Below, piece after piece: positions 17,953-29,160 of a stretch of 62,078 nucleotides of DNA (positions within the stretch are counted from its first letter, which is position 1; each line of letters opens with the position of its first letter). The stretch spans positions 1 through 62,078 of the forward strand of contig NZ_AZFQ01000055.1 in the NCBI RefSeq assembly GCF_001435195.1, given 5' to 3'. Source of the stretch: Liquorilactobacillus satsumensis DSM 16230 = JCM 12392 (GTDB lineage: Bacteria > Bacillota > Bacilli > Lactobacillales > Lactobacillaceae). The translations under genes were made by a program, and so were the position numbers. The notes under the pieces were generated by a model. That model did not search any database, was not told where the DNA came from, and was given only the letters and a program-made list of their open reading frames with translations.

Positions 17953-18966
17953 TTAATCAGCCAGCAACCGCAGAACTTCTTTTCGTGGAATTCCCTGAAA
18001 ATACTTATTCAAGTCAACATCGTGCAAAGCCGCAGCGATCTGAGGCTCATCAAAGGTACAGCCCTTAAGCACTTTTTCTAATTTTTGAACGTTGTCGGTT
18101 CCAAAAAAGTCGCCGTAGAATTTAATATTCTCAATCTTTCCTTTTTCAACCAAAATTCGTGCATCAATCGTGCCACTTGTGAAATGTTGGCGCCGCTTGA
18201 CCGTAAAGTTAGGTGAATGCCCATAAACCCAGTCCCAGTTACTGTAGTATTTTTCCTCAATCTGATCGATCTTTTCTTCATCTGCAGCAGTCAGTTGATA
18301 TTCATGCTGCCGTGCTTCTTCCATACTTTTAACACCCAAAACCCTCATGATCAGCAGATCACGAAACTGCTCAGTCGTGATATTTTTATATTCTGGTGCC
18401 AAATATGGTCTCAGATTAGTAACCCGACTCTTGACGGATTTAATTCCCTTGGATTTGATTTTGTCTAAAGGTACATTGAGTGCCCTAGTAACCTCGTCTG
18501 TGTCAACATCTAGCATTAATGTCCCATGTGAGAATGTTTTCCCTCCCCGAGTATACATTGCATTGCCTGAGAATTTCTTACCATCAACCACGATATCATT
18601 GCGCCCGGTTACCTCTGCTCCTTTAACACCGATCTCATGCAAAGCATTTACAATTGGCGCAACCATCGTTTTAAAGTCGCCAAATTTATTTTGATTTGCG
18701 TCCACAATAAAACTAAAGCACAGGTTCCCTAAATCTTGATACATAGCGCCACCACCTGACAAGCGTCGGGTTACTGTAACGCTGTGTTCACGGCAGTACT
18801 TCTGATCAATTTCTTCGATCGTATTTTGATTACGCCCAACAATCACACATGACTTTTCGATATAAAACAGCATTAAGGGTAATTGTAATTCATCATTATT
18901 CATTAAATACTGCTCGGTTGCTAAATTTCTTCTGATATCAAATGTACGCATTGCCACATATTGCAA
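17953..18966 (-). CDS. lplA: Lipoate-protein ligase A
   Basis: A 337-residue ligase that adenylates lipoate and attaches it to the lysine of lipoyl domains. Core motifs are RRLSGGGAMYQDLGNLCFSF near residue 75, the NDIVVDGKKFSGNA lysine loop near 131, and SHGTLM near 150, followed by a C-terminal accessory domain from about residue 250. The start is a TTG with AAAGGAAG upstream. It follows pdhD by 20 nt, so it is cotranscribed with the PDH genes and probably lipoylates PdhC in this operon. Confidence 0.94.
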   Translation of the reverse strand: MQYVAMRTFDIRRNLATEQYLMNNDELQLPLMLFYIEKSCVIVGRNQNTIEEIDQKYCREHSVTVTRRLSGGGAMYQDLGNLCFSFIVDANQNKFGDFKTMVAPIVNALHEIGVKGAEVTGRNDIVVDGKKFSGNAMYTRGGKTFSHGTLMLDVDTDEVTRALNVPLDKIKSKGIKSVKSRVTNLRPYLAPEYKNITTEQFRDLLIMRVLGVKSMEEARQHEYQLTAADEEKIDQIEEKYYSNWDWVYGHSPNFTVKRRQHFTSGTIDARILVEKGKIENIKFYGDFFGTDNVQKLEKVLKGCTFDEPQIAAALHDVDLNKYFQGIPRKEVLRLLAD

Positions 18967-18986
18967 TGATCACACTTCCTTTCAGC

Positions 18987-20393
18987 TTAAATATTGACGG
19001 GTAAACCTAATGCAAGATCGGCAGCATCCATGACTGCTTCACTGACACTTGGATGCGGGTGAATTGTCAAAGAAATATCTTCAATTGTAGAACCTGTTTC
19101 AATAGCCAAAGTTAGCTCTGTAATCAAATCACTGGCATTGGGACCCACAATCTGCGCTCCCACTAAGATATGACTTTCTTTTTCAAAGACAAGTCGCACA
19201 AAACCGTTAGTGCTGCTCAACGAGATCGCACGCCCATTTGCTGCAAATGGAAATTGAGCTTTCTTAACAGTTAACCCCTGTTCCTTGGCTTCACTCACAG
19301 TCAATCCAGTCGTAGCAATTTCACTATCTGTGTAACAAACAGCTGGCATCGCACGATAATCGATCACAGCTTTTGAACCAGAAATTGCTTCTGCTGCAAT
19401 TTTGCCTTCATAACTAGCCTTATGGGCAAGGGCAGGTCCGGCAACTACATCGCCAATCGCAAAAATATTTGAAACTGCAGTCCGTCCTTGAGCATCTACG
19501 TCAATCAGTCCGCGTTTGTCAATTTTTATCCCCAAATGCTCTAGTCCCATCTCAGCAGTATTAGCACGACGACCGACACAAACAATACAATAATCCGCCT
19601 TGAGTTGTTTTTGTTTACCATCAGCTTCAAAGGTAATCGTGGTTCCATCTGCAGTTTGTTCCGCTTTTTTAGCCATTGCTTTTGTATAAATGTCAACTTT
19701 TTGGCCGCTAAAATGATTTTCGATTACGGAAACTAAATCAGGTTCGTAGTTTGCAAGAATCCGGTCCGCACCTTCGAGAATTGAGACGTGTGCTCCTAAA
19801 TTTGCATACGCCGAGGCAAGCTCACAGCCAATGTAGCCCCCACCGACCACTACCAATTCTTTAGGAATCTCTTCCAGTGCCAGTGCACCGGTTGAATCCA
19901 AGACACGTCCCTTGAACTTAAAGTTAGGGATTTCAATCGGATGACTACCAGTTGCAATAATTAGATTATTAAAAGTATACGTTTGAGCATGATCTTCATT
20001 GATCACCCGCAAACTATGATCGTCCTTTAAGAAAGCACTGCCCCAAATAACATCAATATGATGTTTCTTGAAGAGCCCAGCCACCCCGCCAGTTAGCTTA
20101 TCCACAACATTTTCTTTTTTCCACTTTTGAGTCTGTTTAAAGTCAAGCTTAGCTCCTGTGATTCTCAGACCCATGTCAGCAGACTCTTTTGCGCGCCGAT
20201 AGCGATGCGCAACTTCAATCAAGGCTTTCGAAGGAATGCAGCCCACGTTTAAACAAACACCACCGATGAACTCCCTTTCAATCACCGTAACTTTTTGTCC
20301 CTTTTCTGCCGCTCTGATGGCAGCGACATATCCACCAGGCCCTGCTCCAATAACAACTGTGTCTAAGTCAATTGCAAAATCTCCAACTACCAT
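18987..20393 (-). CDS. pdhD: Dihydrolipoyl dehydrogenase (E3)
   Basis: A 468-residue flavoprotein that reoxidises dihydrolipoyl-E2 with NAD+. The FAD motif is VVIGAGPGGYVAA near residue 13, the redox disulfide is GGVCLNVGCIP near 44-55, the NAD motif is VVVGGGYIGCELA near 180, FAIGDV is near 312, and the C-terminal base is HPHPSVSE. It lies 8 nt after pdhC. Confidence 0.97.
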   Translation of the reverse strand: MVVGDFAIDLDTVVIGAGPGGYVAAIRAAEKGQKVTVIEREFIGGVCLNVGCIPSKALIEVAHRYRRAKESADMGLRITGAKLDFKQTQKWKKENVVDKLTGGVAGLFKKHHIDVIWGSAFLKDDHSLRVINEDHAQTYTFNNLIIATGSHPIEIPNFKFKGRVLDSTGALALEEIPKELVVVGGGYIGCELASAYANLGAHVSILEGADRILANYEPDLVSVIENHFSGQKVDIYTKAMAKKAEQTADGTTITFEADGKQKQLKADYCIVCVGRRANTAEMGLEHLGIKIDKRGLIDVDAQGRTAVSNIFAIGDVVAGPALAHKASYEGKIAAEAISGSKAVIDYRAMPAVCYTDSEIATTGLTVSEAKEQGLTVKKAQFPFAANGRAISLSSTNGFVRLVFEKESHILVGAQIVGPNASDLITELTLAIETGSTIEDISLTIHPHPSVSEAVMDAADLALGLPVNI

Positions 20394-20400
20394 ATTATGC

Positions 20401-21759
20401 TCATCCTTCCATTAGTAAGAGTTCTGGATCACTCAAAAGTTCATTCAAGCGGTTAAGTGCCCTTTGTGCTGTTGCTCCATCAATTACACGATGGTCGAAT
20501 GATAACGAAAGCTTCAAAACACGTGCACTCTTAACCTGACCATCTTCAACAACTGCTTCTTGAGTGATTCGACCTAACCCCAAAATCGCAACTTCTGGCC
20601 AGTTGATTACCGGAGTAAAGAAACCGCCGCCAATTGAACCAATGTTAGTAATGGACATTCCTGTATGCTGCATGTCTGTCCCGCTTAACTTGCCGTCTTT
20701 TGCCTTTTGTGTATTCTCACTAATCAAGCGTGCAATCGCAAAAAGGCTCTTTTGATCAGCATGTTTAATATTAGGAACAAATAAACCGCGCTCGGTATCT
20801 GTCGCTACCCCCACATTAATATAGTTGCGGTAAACAATTTCGTGTTGCTCCATATCCACTTTGGAATTTAAGACTGGGAACTCGCGCATTACACAGGCTA
20901 AAGCTTTGACTACATATGCCAAGAAAGTCAATTTGATTTCCCGCTCAGCTGCAAGGGTCTTGTATTTTTTGCGATGATCCCATAATTTGTCAACGACCAC
21001 ATCATCAAAGACCGTCACATGTGGAATCTCACTCTTGCTGCGAACCATTGCTTTGGCAGTAGCTTTACGAATTCCCGACATCTTTTCGCTGGTTTCAGGC
21101 CATTGAGCTGTTGCAGTAGCTGGTTGTGTCTGCGTCTGCTCCCCGGTTTTTTCCTCTGTCTGTTCCGCCTGTGCGGCTTGTCCGCCTCCCTTAATAAAGG
21201 CTTCAACGTCAGCTTTTGTGACATGGCCGTGACTACCAGTTCCTTTAACTTGTGCTAAGTCTACACCTTGTTCACGCGCATAAACACGCACCGCAGGCAT
21301 CGCTAACACTGGTAAACTGCGATCAGGCGTGGCTGGAATGCTTGTCTTTGTTGTTTCATCCTTTTGAACTGCTCTTTTTTGATCTGCTAATGCTGCTGGA
21401 TGTGCTGGATCTTGCACATTTTCTTCTGATTCAACTGGTGCTTTTTCCCGCTCTTTTGGCGTTTCTTCTGTCTTTTCGGTTGCAGCAGGTACTGCTGATT
21501 CTTCAGCATTTCCAGCACCTGCAACTTCAAATTCAACTAAAACTTGACCTACTTCAGCGGTTTCACCTTCATTAACAAGGATCTGTTTAACTTTTCCAGC
21601 TACAGGAGATGGAATCTCTTCAACTGATTTATCGTTTTCAATCTCCAGCAGATCGTCGTCTTCTTTTAATTCATCACCTGGTTTGACATACCACTGCGCA
21701 ACTGTACCTTCAGAAATTCCTTCACCAATGTCTGGTAATTTGAATTGATACTTACCCAT
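20401..21759 (-). CDS. pdhC: Dihydrolipoamide acetyltransferase (E2)
   Basis: A 452-residue E2 of the pyruvate dehydrogenase complex. It has one lipoyl domain (residues 1-80, lipoyl Lys44 in ENDKSVEE), an Ala/Pro/Glu/Gln-rich linker, a peripheral subunit-binding domain near 150-190 (PAVRVYAREQGVDL), a second Thr/Gln-rich linker, and the acetyltransferase domain ending with the active-site SFDHRVIDGA. AGGAGG precedes the ATG. PDH is preferred over branched-chain dehydrogenase because of the lipoyl-domain sequence typical of lactobacillar PDH, but the substrate is not proven from sequence alone. Confidence 0.94.
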   Translation of the reverse strand: MGKYQFKLPDIGEGISEGTVAQWYVKPGDELKEDDDLLEIENDKSVEEIPSPVAGKVKQILVNEGETAEVGQVLVEFEVAGAGNAEESAVPAATEKTEETPKEREKAPVESEENVQDPAHPAALADQKRAVQKDETTKTSIPATPDRSLPVLAMPAVRVYAREQGVDLAQVKGTGSHGHVTKADVEAFIKGGGQAAQAEQTEEKTGEQTQTQPATATAQWPETSEKMSGIRKATAKAMVRSKSEIPHVTVFDDVVVDKLWDHRKKYKTLAAEREIKLTFLAYVVKALACVMREFPVLNSKVDMEQHEIVYRNYINVGVATDTERGLFVPNIKHADQKSLFAIARLISENTQKAKDGKLSGTDMQHTGMSITNIGSIGGGFFTPVINWPEVAILGLGRITQEAVVEDGQVKSARVLKLSLSFDHRVIDGATAQRALNRLNELLSDPELLLMEG

Positions 21760-21771
21760 GCTGTGTGCCTC

Positions 21772-22749
21772 CTAATATTCCAAGATTTCATTTGCTTTTG
21801 CTACAATATCCCCCTGATTAGGCAGCCAGTCACTTTCGGCTTCACTAAATGGATAAGGGGTATTCGGAGCAGTAACCCGTCCGATTGGTGCCTTTAAATA
21901 AAGAATTCCGTCTTCAGCAATCAGCGCTGCAACTTGTGCTCCGACACCCGCTTGTTTCTGTGCCTCTTGCACGATTACCACGCGCCCGGTTTTCTTAACT
22001 GAATTCATAATTGTCTCTTCATCAAGTGGCGAAACTGTTCGTAAATCTACAACTTCTGCAGCAATATTTTGTTTTGCCAATTCTTCACTGGCCTTGAGGC
22101 TTTCTTGCAGCATTGCGCCATAAGAAATCAACGTAATGTCTTGACCCTCTTTAACGACATTCGCCTTATCTAAAGGAACCGTGTAGGCCTCATCAGGCAC
22201 ATCGGCTTTAATCGAACGATAAAGCTTCATGTGCTCTAAGAAAACGACGGGGTCATCCGCACGAATCGCTGAGATCAACAACCCCTTTGCATCGTACGGG
22301 TTGCTGGGGATTACGACCCGTAATCCCGGGATCTGTGCCATCAAACCTTCTAGACTGTCTGCATGTAATTCTGGGGTATGCACACCTCCGCCGAAAGGCG
22401 CCCGAATTGTAATTGGCATTTTACGCGTACTTCCCAATCTGAATCTGATTCGAGCCATCTGTCCTGCGATTTGGTCCATTGTTTCAAACACAAAACCAAA
22501 GAATTGAATCTCCGGCACAGGGCGAAATCCCTGAAGCGCAAGACCAGTCGACAATCCAATGATCCCGGATTCTGCTAATGGTGTATCAAAAACACGATCC
22601 GTCCCATGTTTTTCCTGAAGCCCTTCTGTCGCACGGAAAACACCGCCATTTTTACCTACATCTTCACCAAAAACCAACACTTTTTCATCACGGGCAAGTT
22701 CTTCATCCATTGCATCTGTGATGGCTTTGATCATTGTCTTTTTCGTCAT
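21772..22749 (-). CDS. pdhB: Pyruvate dehydrogenase E1 beta subunit
   Basis: A 325-residue transketolase-like subunit. Motifs include [12 protein letters not shown] near residue 27, [11 protein letters not shown] near 55, the [12 protein letters not shown] loop near 125, and [11 protein letters not shown] in the C-terminal transketolase domain. It begins 2 nt after the pdhA stop, with its GGAGG ribosome site inside the pdhA 3' end, so the two E1 subunits are translationally coupled. Confidence 0.95.
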   Translation of the reverse strand: MTKKTMIKAITDAMDEELARDEKVLVFGEDVGKNGGVFRATEGLQEKHGTDRVFDTPLAESGIIGLSTGLALQGFRPVPEIQFFGFVFETMDQIAGQMARIRFRLGSTRKMPITIRAPFGGGVHTPELHADSLEGLMAQIPGLRVVIPSNPYDAKGLLISAIRADDPVVFLEHMKLYRSIKADVPDEAYTVPLDKANVVKEGQDITLISYGAMLQESLKASEELAKQNIAAEVVDLRTVSPLDEETIMNSVKKTGRVVIVQEAQKQAGVGAQVAALIAEDGILYLKAPIGRVTAPNTPYPFSEAESDWLPNQGDIVAKANEILEY

Positions 22750-22751
22750 GA

Positions 22752-24370
<1,619 letters not shown>

Positions 24371-24619
24371 ATGATCACAAAAACAAAATTATGGATTCAT
24401 GCTTCACCTTTTCTCATTGTTTGCAGCATCTTCTTATTACCATTACTGTTCTTAACTATCTGGGCCTTTATGGCACAAAATCTTTTCTGGATTATTAGTT
24501 TGGTGCTGTTTGATTTTATTTATCTTAATCTAGAATCAACGTTGCTGGCATTCGTATTATTTAAGCGCAAACAGCGACGCGAGGCAGAAAAAGAGGCAAC
24601 TGAGGATGATGAAAAATAA
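24371..24619 (+). CDS. Small membrane protein, unknown function
   Basis: An 82-residue protein with two hydrophobic segments (about residues 8-35 and 38-62) and a highly charged C-terminal tail rich in Lys, Arg and Glu. GGAGG lies 7 nt upstream of the ATG at 24371, which decides the start; an earlier in-frame ATG lacks a ribosome site. No family recognised. Confidence 0.65.
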   Translation: MITKTKLWIHASPFLIVCSIFLLPLLFLTIWAFMAQNLFWIISLVLFDFIYLNLESTLLAFVLFKRKQRREAEKEATEDDEK

Positions 24620-25149
24620 GTGCAACCCGCTGTGCAGCCGCTAGTTTTTACGTACTAACGCTGAATTACAAAACAGACGGATTATGAATATGCGCAAAAA
24701 AGTGGAATAAAAAGCGTTTAGTTGCTGATAATTAACAGCAGCAGGCGGATCATTCCGGGGTTGACTTGGCTGACTTTACAGGTTAAGAGAGTGTGACATA
24801 AGTCGGGAAAATTTGAGTGCTAACTCGAAATTACGAACATCGCGAGTACTTTGCTATGAGTAATTGGAAAGTCAGACGGAAGATTTTGACTTATGGAACA
24901 CGTTTATCCGGAATAAAAGCGAGGCTGTTTGGAAATAAGGACATCAAGCCAAGTGTTCGCGCCTTTTGTCCCAAATTTTATTCAAATAAAAATTGGCAGG
25001 GCACCGGTAACCCGCAGCATGGACAGCTTGAAATCCATCTTTTGGACTTCAAATGTCTGCACTACGTTCTATTACCAATTACTCTACCAATCTTTTTGAT
25101 TACTTTAACTGCTTTTATAAACTACAAACACACTTAATTGCTTTCCGAC
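24620..25149. other. Gene-free stretch carrying repeat B
   Basis: No credible gene. A 106-codon open frame at 24817-25137 starts inside repeat B and lacks a ribosome site. The segment 24930-25137 is unexplained and may be decayed sequence. Confidence 0.5.
24787..24920 (+). repeat. Repeat B copy 2
   Basis: Nearly identical in sequence to 61936-62068 and to the complement of 15341-15472. It runs from GAGAGTGTGACATAAGTCGG to TTTATCCGGAATAAAAG. The arms are slightly degenerate here (CATCGC instead of CATAGC). Confidence 0.88.
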
Positions 25150-25222
25150 ATTAAAGAAAGCCTCTAATTCGCAACCGCGGCCTTTACCAAGCAGCAGTCT
25201 GACAAGACGTTGCTTTCTTTTT
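25150..25222 (-). terminator. Possible terminator of mnmEG
   Basis: AAAGAAAGC pairs with GCTTTCTTT across a long (~50 nt) loop that may be structured. It lies directly after the mnmG stop. Weak evidence. Confidence 0.4.
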
Positions 25223-25224
25223 TC

Positions 25225-27129
25225 TTAGACCTTAGCAATCTTGCCCTGTTCAATATAAATTGCAAGAATAGAAAGATCAGCCGGATTCACACCACTAATA
25301 CGGCTTGCCTGTGCTAGCGTTGCCGGTTGAATTTTTTCCAATTTTTGCCGGGCCTCTGTAGCCAAACCCTCAATTGCAGCGTAGTCAATCCGCGTTGGGA
25401 TCTTTTTAGCTTCCATTTTTTTAAGCTTTTCTACTTTTTTATATGCTTTTTTAATATATCCATCATATTTGAATTGAATCTCAACCTGCTCTATCTCGCG
25501 CGGTTTAAGAGCTTGGTCGGGTTCGGGAATAAATTTTAGCACATCAGCATAACTAACTTCTGGTCGTTTTAAAAATTCGCTGGCAAGCACACCATCTTTC
25601 AGCGCAGCAGCTCCCTTTTCTGCCAAAAAAGCATTGACCTGTTCAGTTGGCTTAATTCTAATTTCGCTCAAACGCTGCATTTCAGCTTGAATTGCTTCCT
25701 TTTTGCACTTAAAAGCGGCAAATCTTTCTTCTGAAATTAAACCAAGTTCATGTCCGAGTGCTGTTAAGCGTAAATCAGCATTATCGTGCCGCAAAATTAA
25801 GCGGTATTCAGCACGCGATGTCAATAAGCGATAAGGCTCATTAGTTCCTTTTGTCACAAGATCGTCAACCATAACCCCGATGTAAGCATCACTTCTTTTC
25901 AGTGTCACTTGGTCTTTACCCAAAGCCTTAAGTCCCGCATTGATCCCTGCCAGCATCCCTTGACCGGCAGCTTCTTCGTATCCTGAAGTCCCATTTGTCT
26001 GTCCAGCAGTAAATAAACCCGCAATCAACTTCGTCTCCAGTGTTGGTCGTAATTGATACGGCGAAACAATATCATATTCGATTGCATACCCTGGTCGCAT
26101 CATTTGAGCATGTTCAAGACCCTGAATAGAATGCACCATCTTTTGCTGAATTTCTTCAGGCATTGAAGTTGATAGGCCTTGCAAATAGAATTCGTCAGTT
26201 TCTCGTCCTTCCGGTTCAATGAAGAGCTGATGGCGCGGCTTATCTGCAAACCGGACGATTTTATCTTCAATTGAAGGACAGTACCGTGGCCCAACACCTT
26301 CAATTACACCGGAAAACATCGGTGCCCGATCCAAGTTTTCTCTGATTAATTTATGCGTAGTTTCATTTGTATATGTTAACCAGCAGGAAAGCTGCTCCTT
26401 CACACTGAGATAGTCAGCGTCAGCAGACTCGAAGCTAAAATGATTAGGTCGTGCATCACCTGGTTGCTCCTGCGTAGCCTCATAGTCAATCGTATTACCA
26501 TCAACACGCGGTGGTGTCCCCGTTTTAAACCGCCGCAGCTCAAATCCAAGCCTTTCCAAGTTACCAGAAAGCTTCTTTGCAGGTTGCGTATTGTTCGGAC
26601 CCGAAGAATACATTAATTCTCCGATGATAATCTTACCGCGCGCCGCAGTCCCAGTCGTTAACACCACTGTTTTGGCACCATAACGTGCCCCAGTATTAGT
26701 AATCACGCCCTTAATTGTGTTATTTTCAACTATTAAGTCGTCCACAATCCCTTGACGTAGCGTTAGATGCGGTTGTTTTTCAAGTGTATGCTTCATCTCA
26801 ATTGAATAAAGTCGCTTGTCAGCCTGCGCCCGCAAAGCGCGGACGGCTGGGCCTTTGCCGGTATTCAGCATCCGCATCTGGACGTAGGTCTTATCAATAT
26901 TACGTCCCATCTCACCACCCAAGGCATCGACTTCACGCACAACGATCCCCTTAGCTGGGCCGCCAATTGACGGATTGCAGGGCATAAAAGCTACCATTTC
27001 GAGATTGATTGTCATTAAAAGTGTTTCATTACCCATCCGGGCAGCTGCCAATGCAGCTTCACACCCCGCATGACCAGCTCCCACGACAATCACATCATAA
27101 TTTTTACTAATATATTGCTTTACTTCCAT
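25225..27129 (-). CDS. mnmG: tRNA uridine-34 5-carboxymethylaminomethyl synthesis enzyme MnmG
   Basis: A 634-residue FAD protein (GidA) that with MnmE adds the cmnm5 group to U34 of tRNAs. The FAD motif is [12 protein letters not shown] at residues 15-26, [13 protein letters not shown] (with the conserved Cys) lies near 50, and [21 protein letters not shown] near 372 is a family hallmark. Full length. It lies 15 nt downstream of mnmE on the same strand. Confidence 0.97.
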   Translation of the reverse strand: MEVKQYISKNYDVIVVGAGHAGCEAALAAARMGNETLLMTINLEMVAFMPCNPSIGGPAKGIVVREVDALGGEMGRNIDKTYVQMRMLNTGKGPAVRALRAQADKRLYSIEMKHTLEKQPHLTLRQGIVDDLIVENNTIKGVITNTGARYGAKTVVLTTGTAARGKIIIGELMYSSGPNNTQPAKKLSGNLERLGFELRRFKTGTPPRVDGNTIDYEATQEQPGDARPNHFSFESADADYLSVKEQLSCWLTYTNETTHKLIRENLDRAPMFSGVIEGVGPRYCPSIEDKIVRFADKPRHQLFIEPEGRETDEFYLQGLSTSMPEEIQQKMVHSIQGLEHAQMMRPGYAIEYDIVSPYQLRPTLETKLIAGLFTAGQTNGTSGYEEAAGQGMLAGINAGLKALGKDQVTLKRSDAYIGVMVDDLVTKGTNEPYRLLTSRAEYRLILRHDNADLRLTALGHELGLISEERFAAFKCKKEAIQAEMQRLSEIRIKPTEQVNAFLAEKGAAALKDGVLASEFLKRPEVSYADVLKFIPEPDQALKPREIEQVEIQFKYDGYIKKAYKKVEKLKKMEAKKIPTRIDYAAIEGLATEARQKLEKIQPATLAQASRISGVNPADLSILAIYIEQGKIAKV

Positions 27130-27144
27130 CTCAATCTCCTATTA

Positions 27145-28536
27145 TTACTTTCCTAAACAAAATTGGCTAAACAATTGATTTAAAAGTTCATCTTGATAAC
27201 TATCACCGGTAATTTCTCCTAAAAGATCCCAGCAGTTGGTCATATCAATCTGAATTAAATCCACTGGCATCTTCGCACTAATTCCTTGTAAAACTGAAGT
27301 TAATGCTTTTTCAGCTTGGTTTAAAAGCGCAATATGCCGAGCATTTGTAACCATCACAGTCGTTTGACTATTTTCAATTCCGCCGAAAAAAAGCTCCGCA
27401 ATCCTGGCTTCCAATTGCTCAAGTCCTTGGTTCTTCAAAACTGAGGTTGTCAGTATTTCTTCATCAGGTTGCAACAGCTCCTTAAGCTGCGCAACCTCAA
27501 TTCCACGAGTTAAATCCATCTTATTCAAAAGAACAATTCTTTTTTTGGTAGCCGTCAGTTTCAATAACTGCCGATCTTCATTTGTTAACGGTTCACTGCC
27601 ATTTAAAACTAACATTACTAAGTCCGCTTGTTCAATCGCATGCTTTGAACGCGCGACCCCAATTTTTTCAACTTTGTCAACAGTTTCGCGAATTCCGGCC
27701 GTGTCAACCAGTTTAAGTGGCACTCCGCGGACGTTAACATATTCTTCGATTACATCACGGGTCGTGCCCGCAACATCTGTTACAATTGCCTTATCTTCAT
27801 GCAAAAGGTGGTTCAGTAAGCTTGATTTGCCCACATTTGGGCGGCCAACAATTGCCGTTGCCAGCCCTTCGCGCAAAACCTTACCCTGTTTAGCAGTTGA
27901 CAGCAATTGTTTAATTCTTTGTCTGACTTCCAACGCCTTTTCTTTCAATAATCGGGTTGTCATTTCTTCAACGTCGTCATATTCTGGATAATCAATATTA
28001 ACTTCAACCTGCGCCAAAACTCCTAAAATGTCCTGTCGTAAATTCTTGATCAGATGTGACAAGTTCCCATCAAGCTGGTTTAAGGCCACCTTCATTGAAC
28101 GGTCAGTCTTGGCCCTAATGAGATCCATGACAGCTTCAGCTTGTGAAAGATCGATTCTGCCATGCAAGAAAGCCCGTTTTGTAAATTCCCCTGGTTCGGC
28201 AAGCCGTGCGCCATTACTTAATACCAACTGCAAAATGCGGTTAGTCGCAACTATTCCTCCATGACAATTAATTTCAACAACATCTTCACGCGTGAACGTC
28301 TTGGGAGCGCGCATCACCGAAACCATTACTTCATCGACTTCTTGCCTTGATTCAGGATCGACAATATGTCCATAATTGATTGTGTGACTTGAAACAAGTT
28401 GTAAATTCTGACCAGCAAAGATTTTCTGTGCGCATTGAACTGCTTCTTCCCCGCTTAGACGAACAATTGAAATTGCTCCTTCACCCGGGGGAGTAGAGAT
28501 TGCGGCAATTGTATCAAATTCTGTGGCTGTTTTCAC
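27145..28536 (-). CDS. mnmE: tRNA modification GTPase MnmE
   Basis: A 463-residue protein with an N-terminal folate-binding domain, a helical domain, an inserted GTPase domain (G1 GRPNVGKSS near 228, G3 DTAG, G4 NKMD) and the C-terminal catalytic FCLGK ending. The start is GTG with GGGAGG upstream. The gene is separated from the usual rpmH-rnpA-yidC-jag neighbours within this window. A promoter and an intrinsic terminator both lie in its leader. Confidence 0.97.
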   Translation of the reverse strand: MKTATEFDTIAAISTPPGEGAISIVRLSGEEAVQCAQKIFAGQNLQLVSSHTINYGHIVDPESRQEVDEVMVSVMRAPKTFTREDVVEINCHGGIVATNRILQLVLSNGARLAEPGEFTKRAFLHGRIDLSQAEAVMDLIRAKTDRSMKVALNQLDGNLSHLIKNLRQDILGVLAQVEVNIDYPEYDDVEEMTTRLLKEKALEVRQRIKQLLSTAKQGKVLREGLATAIVGRPNVGKSSLLNHLLHEDKAIVTDVAGTTRDVIEEYVNVRGVPLKLVDTAGIRETVDKVEKIGVARSKHAIEQADLVMLVLNGSEPLTNEDRQLLKLTATKKRIVLLNKMDLTRGIEVAQLKELLQPDEEILTTSVLKNQGLEQLEARIAELFFGGIENSQTTVMVTNARHIALLNQAEKALTSVLQGISAKMPVDLIQIDMTNCWDLLGEITGDSYQDELLNQLFSQFCLGK

Positions 28537-28561
28537 GCCTTCAAAACCTCCCTTTTAGACA

Positions 28562-28606
28562 ATAAAAAAAGCGCCACTCCACGCGTAATACGTGGATAAA
28601 GCACTT
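28562..28606 (-). terminator. Intrinsic terminator in the mnmE leader
   Basis: Minus strand: AGTGC/GCGCT and CCACG/CGTGG stems with an internal loop, then T7. It lies between the promoter (28645-28673) and mnmE, so mnmEG expression must pass it. Confidence 0.7.
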
Positions 28607-28644
28607 TGACTACTTCATCAATTAAGATAAGAATGATTGTCTAT

Positions 28645-28673
28645 AATATACTTTCTATTCAAAAAAAAGTCAA
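28645..28673 (-). promoter_or_regulatory. Promoter of mnmEG
   Basis: Minus strand TTGACT (28668-28673), 17-nt spacer, TATATT (28645-28650). Confidence 0.75.
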
Positions 28674-28806
28674 TCATCGGCTGCCAACAAATTTCCTTCT
28701 AATAATTCAACGGTCCCTAACAAGTTCTTTGTGGCTTCAAAACGCTATTTTATTAACTACAGTTAGTACAACAGATAATATAATTACATTATTATTAAAA
28801 AAATGC

Positions 28807-28834
28807 TTGCATTTTTAATGTGAGCAGTTATAAT
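28807..28834 (+). promoter_or_regulatory. Promoter of the ilvE operon
   Basis: TTGCAT at 28807-28812, 16-nt spacer, TATAAT at 28829-28834, about 54 nt upstream of the leader ORF. Confidence 0.8.
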
Positions 28835-28887
28835 AAAAAATATCAATTACGAGGTAACTTTAAAAAAACTGAGAGGAGTTGGGTAAC

Positions 28888-29007
28888 ATGTCATGCACAA
28901 TGACCACTATGAATAGCTGTAATAATTCTAATACAACAATCCAATACCTAGTGAGCCTAGTCATTATTAACACGCGCGATGTGTTTCCCAATGTCTTGGC
29001 TGATTAG
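28888..29007 (+). CDS. ilvE operon leader peptide (attenuation)
   Basis: A 39-residue ORF with GAGAGGAG upstream. Residues 18-27 read IQYLVSLVII, a cluster of Ile, Leu and Val codons. It shares the 14-nt string CCTAGTCATTATTA with the ilvB leader, so the two are homologous. After the cluster, GCGCGATG (28974-28981) is exactly complementary to CATCGCGC (29027-29034) in the 5' arm of the terminator, with GTTT/AAAC pairing beside it. That is the antiterminator. The leader is predicted to respond to charging of Leu, Val and Ile tRNAs. The first part, rich in Asn, Thr and Cys, has no evident role. Confidence 0.88.
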   Translation: MSCTMTTMNSCNNSNTTIQYLVSLVIINTRDVFPNVLAD

Positions 29008-29025
29008 AGTGTAAAGACATTAAAA

Positions 29026-29064
29026 CCATCGCGCTAAGGAGAACTTAGGCGATGGATTTTTTTT
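29026..29064 (+). terminator. ilvE attenuator terminator
   Basis: CCATCGC/GCGATGG and CTAAG/CTTAG with a one-base bulge and a 5-nt loop, then T8. It strongly resembles the ilvB attenuator hairpin (shared CGCGCTAAG and GGATTTTTTT). Confidence 0.92.
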
Positions 29065-29065
29065 A

Positions 29066-29105
29066 GGTACCCACCGCCAGAATATCATGCGGTGGGTACC
29101 TTTTT
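29066..29105 (+). terminator. Second leader terminator upstream of ilvE
   Basis: GGTACCCACCGC / GCGGTGGGTACC, a 12-bp perfect stem with an 11-nt loop, then T5. It is in tandem with the attenuator, as at ilvB. Confidence 0.9.
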
Positions 29106-29160
29106 AATTTCTTTTTAATTTCGCAGTCGCCTCGCAATTCAACTTTAAGGAGGAATCACT

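Noticed and set aside
24817-25137. 106-codon open frame on the plus strand
   Set aside because: It begins inside repeat B, has no ribosome site, and its first third is repeat sequence. It shows no family resemblance.
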